Below, piece after piece: positions 1 through 5,997 of a stretch of DNA of 7,451 nt. The stretch is taken from positions 6,951 through 14,401 of the forward strand of contig JAGXNU010000031.1 of NCBI GenBank assembly GCA_019894815.1. Reading direction: 5' to 3'. Each line of letters opens with the position of its first letter. The stretch's first letter is position 1. The DNA is from Promethearchaeota archaeon (lineage in GTDB: Archaea > Asgardarchaeota > Lokiarchaeia > Sigyniarchaeales > SOKP01). The translations under genes were made by a program, and so were the position numbers. The notes under the pieces are model-generated. The model did not search any database, had not been told where the DNA came from, and saw only the letters and a program-made list of their open reading frames with translations.

Positions 1-8
1 AAAAAGCC

Positions 9-19
9 TTTTTTTGTTT
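9..19 (+). terminator. Possible oligo-T terminator of a gene left of the window
   Basis: A run of seven T, then G and three more T, lies just inside the left edge and upstream of the promoter of the first gene. Archaeal RNA polymerase commonly stops at oligo-T without a hairpin, so this could end a plus-strand transcript from outside the window. No upstream reading frame is visible to confirm it. Confidence 0.3.
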
Positions 20-50
20 AAACAATTCTTTCAAATTAAGATTGAACGAG

Positions 51-62
51 TTTTTATAAATT
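51..62 (+). promoter_or_regulatory. TATA box of the DUF2284 gene
   Basis: The stretch TTTTTATAAATT is a good archaeal TATA match. It is centred about 21 nt before the GTG at 78, so transcription would begin at or just after that codon. This implies a leaderless message, or a translation start slightly further downstream. There is no Shine-Dalgarno sequence. Confidence 0.5.
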
Positions 63-77
63 TTAAAGTGAGTATGA

Positions 78-635
78 GTGCCCGCTGTTGAAATAAATGT
101 GGAAGATATTATATTTGACCCAAAAGTTCAATTATATTGTAATAATTCCAAATATAAGTGTCCTAACTATGGACATTCGTGGGCATGCCCACCAGAGGCA
201 CCTTATCTTGAAGAAAAAGTTTCCCAGTTCGAAAAATTCTTTCTAGTATATTACAAATTCAATTTAAAAGCGCATGTAGAAAGAATTAAACTAGAATTTC
301 CAAAACGCACTGAAGAAAAGATAAGAAATTCATTTTATCATAAAGACATTGTCAGAGATTATTTAGAAAAAGAGATTATTACTTTTTTACAAAATTTTAG
401 TGAACCTTACAACGAAAAGCTTATTTTATGGGACGGTTATTGCAGAATTTGCCTTAAGAAAGGAAAAAACTGTTCCTATGATGATGGCATACCTTGTCAT
501 TATCCAGATAAAAAAAGATTTTCGATGGAAGCAGTAGGGATAGACGTCGACAAAACAGTTAAAAGCGTCGATATTGAAATAGAATGGCCTCCATTAAATT
601 TCGTATATAGATTTGGACTAATTTGCTACGTATAA
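78..635 (+). CDS. DUF2284 family predicted metal-binding protein
   Basis: A 185-residue soluble protein whose Cys pattern and surrounding words fit DUF2284, a family of predicted metal- or Fe-S-binding proteins common in archaea and anaerobic bacteria. The N-terminal half carries Cys21, Cys28 (in CPNYG) and Cys37 (in WACPPEAP). The C-terminal half carries Cys122, Cys125, Cys132 and Cys140, followed by the family-typical block FSMEAVGIDVDKT at 148-160. There is no signal peptide or membrane segment. The biochemical role of the family is not established; metal or cluster binding is inferred from the cysteines. GTG at 78 is the earliest possible start because TGA occupies 75-77. The next in-frame candidate is GTG at 99, which would keep all the cysteines. 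An ATG at 74 is out of frame and stops after five codons. The gene stands alone and converges on purA. Confidence 0.82.
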   Translation: MPAVEINVEDIIFDPKVQLYCNNSKYKCPNYGHSWACPPEAPYLEEKVSQFEKFFLVYYKFNLKAHVERIKLEFPKRTEEKIRNSFYHKDIVRDYLEKEIITFLQNFSEPYNEKLILWDGYCRICLKKGKNCSYDDGIPCHYPDKKRFSMEAVGIDVDKTVKSVDIEIEWPPLNFVYRFGLICYV

Positions 636-664
636 ACTTCCTATCATTTTAATAATAGAAAATT

Positions 665-1975
665 CTAAAATATTGAAGGATCTAAAACAATAGTATCAGT
701 TCGATCAGGTCCTATTGAGATAATAGCAATTTCGGTTTGTAATTTTTCTTTTATAGCGTCTAAATAGGTTTTCATTGTTTTTGGCAATGCTTCATATCCT
801 ACGCTTGCTATTCTCGCCCATTCTTCTGGTGTGCGGGACTCCCACCCTTCAAATTCTTCATAAATGGGATTACATTCTTCAATTATTTCGGGATGGATTG
901 GCCAGCTATCAAGTTTTTTACCATTTCGGGTATATCCAACACACATTTTTATCGGATTAATGCCTTCCAAAGCATCCAATAGTGTAATCACAATTTTATC
1001 CACTCCATTTATCATTATCCCATATTTTATGTTAAAAAGATCAATCCACCCAACTCTCCGAGGACGCCCTGTAACAGTTCCATATTCATGACCTTGTTCT
1101 CTGATTTGTGTTGCTATTTCATCAAAAAGCTCAGTTGTTAGTTTTCCTTCCCCAACTCTTGAAGTATAAGCTTTAATAATACCAATAATTTTTCCAATCT
1201 TTTTTGGAGGTACTCCCGTACCAGCACTTATTCCTAACGAATTAGAATTAGAAGAAGTACCATGGGGATAAAATCCATGATCAATGCATAGTAAATTACC
1301 TTGTGCTGCTTCAAAAACTACTTTCTTGCCAGAATCTATTGCTTTATTCAAATAAAAGGCAGTATCAATAACATGGGGTTTTAAAATCTTTCCATATTCT
1401 ACATAATCTTCATATATCTGGGAAATATCGACATCCCAATCAGGTTCATATACTCTAATCAGGTCTTTTTTTATGCTATATAAGTTGTTTAATTTAATCT
1501 TTAATATTTCGGGGTGAATTAGGTCAAAAACCCTAATACCCCAACGCGCAGCTTTATCAGAATAAGTTGGACCAATTCCTCTCTTCGTTGTACCCGCTTT
1601 ATATTTACCTTTTTTAAGTTCTTCCAGCTCATCTAGTTTAATGTGAAATGGGAATATGACATGTGCCGTGCTACTTATTTTTAATTTGATTTTTTTTTTC
1701 AATTTTTTTAAGGTTTCCATCTCATCTAATAATACTTTAGGATCTATGACAACACCATTCGCAATGATGACTTCTTTTTCCAATACTGCACCTGAAGGCA
1801 TGAGTTTAAATTTATATTTTATCCCGTCTGCATTTATTGTATGACCTGCATTGTTACCTCCGTTAAATCTTACTACAATATCTGATTTTTGAGCAAGATA
1901 ATCTGTAATTTTACCCTTGCCCTCGTCTCCATAACTAAGTCCGAATACACAAATAGTATTTTGCATTTTTTCCAT
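665..1975 (-). CDS. purA: Adenylosuccinate synthetase (PurA), full-length type
   Basis: The enzyme makes adenylosuccinate from IMP, aspartate and GTP, the committed step towards AMP, in the cytosol. At 436 residues it is the long bacterial/eukaryotic-length form, not the roughly 340-residue form found in many other archaea. Visible motifs: P-loop GDEGKGK at 16-22 with catalytic Asp17; NNAGHT at 41-46 with catalytic His45; RGIGPTYSDKAAR at 132-144, including the Arg that reaches the neighbouring subunit; AAQG with Gln225; TSSN from Thr240; TGRPRR with Arg304; and the C-terminal GPDRTDT block at 422-428. Several normally fixed positions differ: Ser14-Tyr15 replaces Gln-Trp before the P-loop, Cys230 replaces Asp, and TLLD at 331-334 replaces TKLD. 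Catalytic residues are intact, so activity is expected. ATG at 1975 is chosen because a TATA box lies about 32 nt upstream; ATG at 1966 is an alternative. It is monocistronic, with no other purine gene nearby. Confidence 0.95.
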   Translation of the reverse strand: MEKMQNTICVFGLSYGDEGKGKITDYLAQKSDIVVRFNGGNNAGHTINADGIKYKFKLMPSGAVLEKEVIIANGVVIDPKVLLDEMETLKKLKKKIKLKISSTAHVIFPFHIKLDELEELKKGKYKAGTTKRGIGPTYSDKAARWGIRVFDLIHPEILKIKLNNLYSIKKDLIRVYEPDWDVDISQIYEDYVEYGKILKPHVIDTAFYLNKAIDSGKKVVFEAAQGNLLCIDHGFYPHGTSSNSNSLGISAGTGVPPKKIGKIIGIIKAYTSRVGEGKLTTELFDEIATQIREQGHEYGTVTGRPRRVGWIDLFNIKYGIMINGVDKIVITLLDALEGINPIKMCVGYTRNGKKLDSWPIHPEIIEECNPIYEEFEGWESRTPEEWARIASVGYEALPKTMKTYLDAIKEKLQTEIAIISIGPDRTDTIVLDPSIF

Positions 1976-2002
1976 ATTTCTACATCGTATCTAAATTATT
2001 TT

Positions 2003-2012
2003 CCATATATCA
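2003..2012 (-). promoter_or_regulatory. TATA box of purA
   Basis: Read on the minus strand this is TGATATATGG, centred about 32 nt upstream of the purA ATG. Transcription would then start about 5-8 nt before the codon, giving a near-leaderless message, and no Shine-Dalgarno sequence is seen. A second AT-rich candidate further upstream, around 2024-2038, would give a leader of about 25-30 nt. Confidence 0.4.
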
Positions 2013-2115
2013 TTACATACAATCATTTATTATTTATCAAGATTTAAAAACTTTACAATAGTGAATTTTCTAAAAAAATCTACGAAATAAATATGAAGTT
2101 TTCGTTAATGGATTA

Positions 2116-2126
2116 ATTTTTATATT
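2116..2126 (+). promoter_or_regulatory. TATA box of the GIFT-like gene; decides its start
   Basis: The stretch ATTTTTATATT is centred near 2121. A start of transcription about 25 nt downstream falls at roughly 2146-2150, after the in-frame TTG at 2136 and just before the ATG at 2154. This favours the ATG and a leader of only a few nucleotides. Confidence 0.5.
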
Positions 2127-2153
2127 TGAATTTGTTTGAGATTTATAGAAAAA

Positions 2154-3092
2154 ATGCTTGAAAAAACGATTATTTTTGATCTTTGTCATAATGAAATGCT
2201 AAATATTGAAGAGGATGAGTTCTCCAATTTTAATACTCTTCTAAAACGATTAAATCTAAAAATAAAAAAGAATGAAACTGAAGCTATTACTGATAAAGTA
2301 CTACAAAATATTGATATTCTCTTTATTGGTAATCCTATTGATAATTACTTCTCTAATATTGAAATTAAGACAATATGTGATTACGTTCGAGTCGGTGGAA
2401 ATTTAATTCTTGTTAGTGAATATGGTGCTGATTATCTGCAAAAAACTAATCTAAATGATATTTCTGGAAATCATTTTGGGATCTTTTTCGAGAAAAATTT
2501 AATAAAAGAAATGAAAGAAGATGATGAAAAGAGTTCCAGCATGATTCAAATTGAAAATTTTGTTGAACACGATATTACTAATGGGTTGAGAGAATTAATA
2601 ATAGGGGGGACATGTTCATTATTTTTAAACAAAGAGGCAAGACCCTTACTTCAATCTAAAAAACAAGGTCTATGGTCGGAAGTTTTTAGTAAATCAAAAG
2701 AACAGTGGATAAAAGAAAAAGAGCAACAACAAATCATAGCATCATATACAGAATATGGGAAAGGAAAAGTTGTAGCTCTAGGAGATATTGATATCTTTAC
2801 GAACCATTCTTCTATTGGAATTAATTCTCTGGATAATCAGCAATTCATCCAAAATATAATAGAATGGTTATTGAAATCAGTGGAAGAACCAAATGTGCTG
2901 ACATTTATTCTCAACCAAATGGGGAATCTACAAAATGAAGTAAAAGATATCAACACTGTTGTCAATAATATTATTGAGACCATGACTATATTGGAAAAAA
3001 GGCTGTCTTTTCTTGAAGAAAAATTTAATTTATCATCAGTATCGAAAAAAAGTGAAAATAGAGAAGAATTCGAAAAAATTGAAGAAGAGTAA
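2154..3092 (+). CDS. GIFT/DUF4350-like domain protein with C-terminal coiled coil
   Basis: A 312-residue protein with no signal peptide or clear membrane helix. Residues about 4-242 look like the alpha/beta fold shared by DUF4350, GldG-type ABC accessory proteins and the N-terminal GIFT domain of eukaryotic IFT52. It has a first strand TIIFDL; a helix spaced as in a truncated class I amidotransferase; a second strand DILFIGNP; a helix ending in GGNLILVSEYG; a DISGNHFGIFF segment typical of these proteins; and a closing YGKGKVVALGDIDIF block followed by QQFIQNIIEWLL. No catalytic Cys-His pair of a true amidotransferase is recognisable, so it is more likely a binding or scaffold domain. Residues about 250-292 form an amphipathic, heptad-like helix probably making a coiled coil, followed by a Glu/Lys-rich tail. 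The role is unknown. The gene is divergent from purA, stands alone, and ends in T-rich DNA. An upstream TTG at 2136 would add six residues but lies too close to the TATA box. Confidence 0.6.
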   Translation: MLEKTIIFDLCHNEMLNIEEDEFSNFNTLLKRLNLKIKKNETEAITDKVLQNIDILFIGNPIDNYFSNIEIKTICDYVRVGGNLILVSEYGADYLQKTNLNDISGNHFGIFFEKNLIKEMKEDDEKSSSMIQIENFVEHDITNGLRELIIGGTCSLFLNKEARPLLQSKKQGLWSEVFSKSKEQWIKEKEQQQIIASYTEYGKGKVVALGDIDIFTNHSSIGINSLDNQQFIQNIIEWLLKSVEEPNVLTFILNQMGNLQNEVKDINTVVNNIIETMTILEKRLSFLEEKFNLSSVSKKSENREEFEKIEEE

Positions 3093-3093
3093 C

Positions 3094-3121
3094 TTTTTCT
3101 ATATCAATTACTAATTTTTTT
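3094..3121 (+). terminator. Oligo-T terminator after the GIFT-like gene
   Basis: Directly after the TAA stop there is a T5 run at 3095-3099 and a T7 run at 3115-3121, in an AT-rich spacer with no GC-rich hairpin. Two spaced T-runs are a typical archaeal stop signal. They separate this gene from the tldD promoter about 20 nt further on. Confidence 0.5.
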
Positions 3122-3141
3122 ATATTTAATAATTAACTAGA

Positions 3142-3151
3142 CCTATAAATT
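3142..3151 (+). promoter_or_regulatory. TATA box of the tldD-tldE operon
   Basis: CCTATAAATT, centred near 3147, would place the transcript start near 3172. That gives a leader of about 50 nt, longer than for the other genes here and consistent with the Shine-Dalgarno sequence found before tldD. Confidence 0.45.
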
Positions 3152-3211
3152 TCTCGTAATATTATGTGTGTTAAGTATTCACAACTAATAGAATTAAAAA
3201 GTTTAAAATTT

Positions 3212-3215
3212 GGAG
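3212..3215 (+). promoter_or_regulatory. Shine-Dalgarno site of tldD
   Basis: GGAG sits seven nucleotides before the ATG at 3223 and is complementary to the 3' end of archaeal 16S rRNA. It fixes the tldD start and contrasts with the other singly transcribed genes here, which lack such a site. Confidence 0.6.
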
Positions 3216-3222
3216 AAATAGG

Positions 3223-4605
3223 ATGAGCGAGAAACCTTACGAAGAGATATTTGCTGATTTTGAAGAAATAACAAACAGCTATGATCGAAAGAATCAATAT
3301 TTTGACATTTTATATGATTCAACATCAGTTACAAAAATTACAAAAACCCCCGATTCAGAAGATTTTTCTATATCTACCAAAAAATCAGGTTATGTGGCTA
3401 GAACCTTTAATGATATTTGGGAAGAATTTGCATTTGAACAGAGAGATGGTTTGAAATTAATCAATGATAAGCTACCTAAGGTCATAAACAACGGAGATAA
3501 CATTGCTACATATGAAGGATGGAAATTCAATAAGGAAGTTATACCCAAAATCGATCCAGCTAGTGTTCCTATTGAGGATAAAATCAAAAGGATTCGAGAA
3601 ATATATAATTATGTTAAATCTTATGATGAACGAATCATCCAAGTAAGAGTAATCTATTCTGAAACACTTATTGAACGCATATTTTTTAATAATGAAGGAT
3701 GTCAATTGCGACAGGTATTACCACGAGCAAGAGTTGTGGTTTTGCCTATTGCAAAAGAAGGAAACGTAGCAGATTATGACTTATTCATAAAAACGGGTCA
3801 GATGGGATTTGAAATCTTTGATTATTTTTCAAATGAAAAGCTAGAAGAAGCCGCTAAAAATTCTTTGGAGATGCTAGACGCGATAGTTCCTCCATCGGGG
3901 AGAACTACGATCATATTAGATCCAAAAATGGCTGGATTAATAGCACATGAAAGTTTTGGTCATGGATTAGAAGCAGATCAGGTATTAAGAGACCGAAGTT
4001 ATTTGAAACAATACTTACATAAGCAAGTTGCGACTGAAGCTTGTACTATTTATGATAATCCCTCTATTGAAGATCAACTTAATTCTTATTTCTTTGATGA
4101 TGAAGGAATCCGTACTGGAAATAATCTTTTAGTAAAGGATGGGATCCTTAAAAATTTCATTTACGATAGAAGAACTGCTGAGAAATTTAATGCTACACCT
4201 CAAGGAAATGGAAGAAGAGAAAGTTTCAGTCATCCTATTAACGTGAGAATGACGAGTACTTACTTTGGCTCGGGAGATTATGAGCTAAACGAAATGATCT
4301 CAGAAATAAAAAAGGGCGTCATGCTCGTACATGGTTCTTTTGGAATGGAAGATCCTTTAGGAGGTGGGCTACAATGTACTTCAAAGAAAGCATATTTAAT
4401 AGAAAATGGAGAAAAAACAAAGATTTTGAAGCAAACAGCATTAAGTGGCGCAGTTTTGGAACTTTTAATGAACATCGATGCTGTCAGTAAAGATAAACTT
4501 AGCTTAGATGGTGGAACGTGTGGGAAAGGAAGTGAAGATTTAGTACCCGTTACGTCTGGAGGGAGTTATCTAAGAGCAAACAATGCATTAATAAGTCAAG
4601 GGTGA
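3223..4605 (+). CDS. tldD: TldD metalloprotease subunit
   Basis: The catalytic half of the TldD/TldE protease, a cytosolic heterodimer that in bacteria trims unfolded peptides, helps mature peptides such as microcin B17 and degrades the CcdA antitoxin; archaeal substrates are largely unknown. At 460 residues it is close to the E. coli length of 481. The zinc-site motif HExxxH is present as HESFGH at 242-247, followed by GLEADQ, and the C-terminal GTCGKG block supplies the expected cysteine ligand, Cys433. Other family signatures are GRRESFSHPINVRMTSTYF at 329-347, GMEDPLGGG at 374-382 and the AYLIENG strand at 390-396. The N-terminal region (about 20-210) matches the usual non-catalytic lobe. 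No signal peptide is seen. A GGAG site seven nucleotides upstream supports the start. The stop is four nucleotides before the partner gene, so the two subunits should be made together. Confidence 0.93.
   Translation: MSEKPYEEIFADFEEITNSYDRKNQYFDILYDSTSVTKITKTPDSEDFSISTKKSGYVARTFNDIWEEFAFEQRDGLKLINDKLPKVINNGDNIATYEGWKFNKEVIPKIDPASVPIEDKIKRIREIYNYVKSYDERIIQVRVIYSETLIERIFFNNEGCQLRQVLPRARVVVLPIAKEGNVADYDLFIKTGQMGFEIFDYFSNEKLEEAAKNSLEMLDAIVPPSGRTTIILDPKMAGLIAHESFGHGLEADQVLRDRSYLKQYLHKQVATEACTIYDNPSIEDQLNSYFFDDEGIRTGNNLLVKDGILKNFIYDRRTAEKFNATPQGNGRRESFSHPINVRMTSTYFGSGDYELNEMISEIKKGVMLVHGSFGMEDPLGGGLQCTSKKAYLIENGEKTKILKQTALSGAVLELLMNIDAVSKDKLSLDGGTCGKGSEDLVPVTSGGSYLRANNALISQG
4600..4605 (+). promoter_or_regulatory. 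Ribosome binding site of tldE, embedded in the tldD stop
   Basis: GGGTGA spans the last codons of tldD, including its TGA stop, and lies four nucleotides before the ATG at 4610. A ribosome ending tldD would be positioned over this site, so translation of the two subunits is probably coupled. Confidence 0.55.
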
Positions 4606-4609
4606 AAAA

Positions 4610-5935
4610 ATGTCAAATGAAAAATTAAATTTAATAGAAAGTGGCTTGAAAAAGGAAGGTATAAGTGAATACGAGATTTATCTTGTTGATCAAAAGTTAT
4701 ACGAAACAATCTTTCTGAAAACTGAACCCGATAATGAAAGACAAGCAAGTAATTTTGAATACTTTTTACGAATTTTAGATCAAAAAGCAGACGAAACAGG
4801 TATTGGAGTTATAAATTCAAGCTCACTAGATCCAATACAAATTGAGAAGAACATCGATCTATGCCAAAAATTATCAAAGATGAACACAAGTTCAAAATAT
4901 TCTTTCCCTGGGAAGGTAAAAATAAATAGCATCAATACTGCTGATGAAAAAATCCTAAATGATCCTGTAGGTATAAAAAAAGAATTAAGTGAAGAGTTAA
5001 TATCCGAAGCACGTAATCAAAAAGATGTTGCAACAACATTTGGGCGCTTCAGAATTCACGTAAATCAAGCTTATTTGAGAAATAGCAACGGCGTTGACCT
5101 TAATTCTCTATCCACATCAATTTTCATCGAGTACGCCTTAAAAGCTCAGAAAGGTGGAAAATTGGCAGAATATTGGGATTTTGGATATTTTAAAGAAATT
5201 GATCACCTTAAATTATCTAAACGAGTAGAAAATTGGGCAAAAATAGCAAAAGATACGCTTATCGCTGAAATTCCTAAACCCAATAATAAAGCTATAGTTG
5301 TTTTTACTCCTGGTGTTCTTAACGAAGCAATCTCTCCTGTAGGTTTTCATTCTACGGGCAGAGCACATTATCAAAAAATATCAAGTACTAATATTGGTGA
5401 TGTGGTTGCGAGTGATAACTTCACAATGTACGATAATGGACTACTTGAAGGTGGAATGAATACCAGAGCATGGGATGCAGAAGGAAACGCAAGACAAAAA
5501 ACCGAAGTAATTTCGAAGGGTATCTTGAAAAACAGATTATACGATCAGAAATATGCCTTTTTAGAGAAGATGAATTCAACTGGTAATGCAAGACGAGATG
5601 CCAATGGAATCATTGTTAATGGAGTAACTAATTACGATATTGCAGCAGGAGATATTTTATTAGATAAGATGATTTCAAACATAGATGATGGTTATTACAT
5701 AAATAAATTTTCTTGGTTAAATCCGGATCAAATTTCAGGCTCTTTTGGTGTTGAAATTCGAAATGGTTATTATATCAAGAACGGCGAACTTAGCACACCA
5801 ATTAAATTAGGAAATGTCAGCGGCAATGTTTTAGAAATGATTAAAAACTGCCTTTTCATCTCAAAAGAAAGGGAATTTTCGGGAAATGCACGTCTCCCAT
5901 ATATTGCATTCTTGGGCTTGAATGTAGCTAGTTGA
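4610..5935 (+). CDS. pmbA: TldE/PmbA, non-catalytic partner of TldD
   Basis: A 441-residue PmbA/TldE-type protein (E. coli PmbA is about 450). It shares the TldD fold but has no HExxxH motif: the equivalent stretch reads FTPGVLNEAISPVGFHSTGR. This is the rule for TldE, which completes the heterodimer around the TldD active site. Family landmarks are YLRNSNGVDL around 153-162, FTMYDNGLLEGGMNTRAWDAEG around 265-286, the MNSTGNARRDANG stretch, the GDILLDKMISNIDDGYYI segment, SGSFGVEIRNGYYIKNGE, PIKLGNVSGN and the closing strand LPYIAFLGLNVAS. No export signal is seen. It follows tldD in the same operon and is expected to be co-translated. It converges on the DUF362 gene with only 62 nt between the stops. 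Confidence 0.92.
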   Translation: MSNEKLNLIESGLKKEGISEYEIYLVDQKLYETIFLKTEPDNERQASNFEYFLRILDQKADETGIGVINSSSLDPIQIEKNIDLCQKLSKMNTSSKYSFPGKVKINSINTADEKILNDPVGIKKELSEELISEARNQKDVATTFGRFRIHVNQAYLRNSNGVDLNSLSTSIFIEYALKAQKGGKLAEYWDFGYFKEIDHLKLSKRVENWAKIAKDTLIAEIPKPNNKAIVVFTPGVLNEAISPVGFHSTGRAHYQKISSTNIGDVVASDNFTMYDNGLLEGGMNTRAWDAEGNARQKTEVISKGILKNRLYDQKYAFLEKMNSTGNARRDANGIIVNGVTNYDIAAGDILLDKMISNIDDGYYINKFSWLNPDQISGSFGVEIRNGYYIKNGELSTPIKLGNVSGNVLEMIKNCLFISKEREFSGNARLPYIAFLGLNVAS

Positions 5936-5946
5936 AATAAAACTCC

Positions 5947-5994
5947 TATTTTCTTTTCATTTTTCTATTTTCAAATTATCAAGAAAAGAAAATA
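5947..5994. terminator. AT-only inverted repeat, probable bidirectional terminator
   Basis: TATTTTCTTTTC at 5947-5958 is exactly repeated in inverted form as GAAAAGAAAATA at 5983-5994, with a 24-nt T-rich spacer. The spacer adds T5 and further T-runs on the plus strand. The repeat lies between the convergent stops of tldE and the DUF362 gene, so each transcript meets an oligo-T run in its own sense. The stem has only two G-C pairs and is probably less important than the T-runs. Confidence 0.55.
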
Positions 5995-5997
5995 CGT

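Noticed and set aside
775..1844. Three short plus-strand open frames opposite purA
   Set aside because: They lie wholly within purA on the other strand, have no promoter or ribosome site, and their translations look like antisense of a conserved gene.
665..1975. Phage-type PurZ (2-aminoadenine pathway) instead of PurA
   Set aside because: PurZ enzymes lack the catalytic Asp of the P-loop. Here GDEGKGK with Asp17 is intact, the length is that of full PurA, and no phage genes or DatZ/MazZ partners are nearby.
2136..2153. TTG at 2136 as start of the GIFT-like gene
   Set aside because: It lies only about 15 nt from the centre of the TATA box, upstream of the expected transcript start. The ATG at 2154 fits both spacing and codon preference.
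1976..2153. tRNA, riboswitch or other RNA gene in the divergent intergenic region
   Set aside because: The region is almost entirely A/T with no GC-containing stems or conserved loops; it is explained as two back-to-back promoters.
2154..3092. Functional class I glutamine amidotransferase
   Set aside because: The fold seems related, but no nucleophile-elbow G-x-C-x-G motif or matching His-Glu pair is seen.
3390..4475. Short minus-strand open frames inside tldD
   Set aside because: They are shadows of a well-supported gene, with hydrophobic, unrecognisable translations and no initiation signals.
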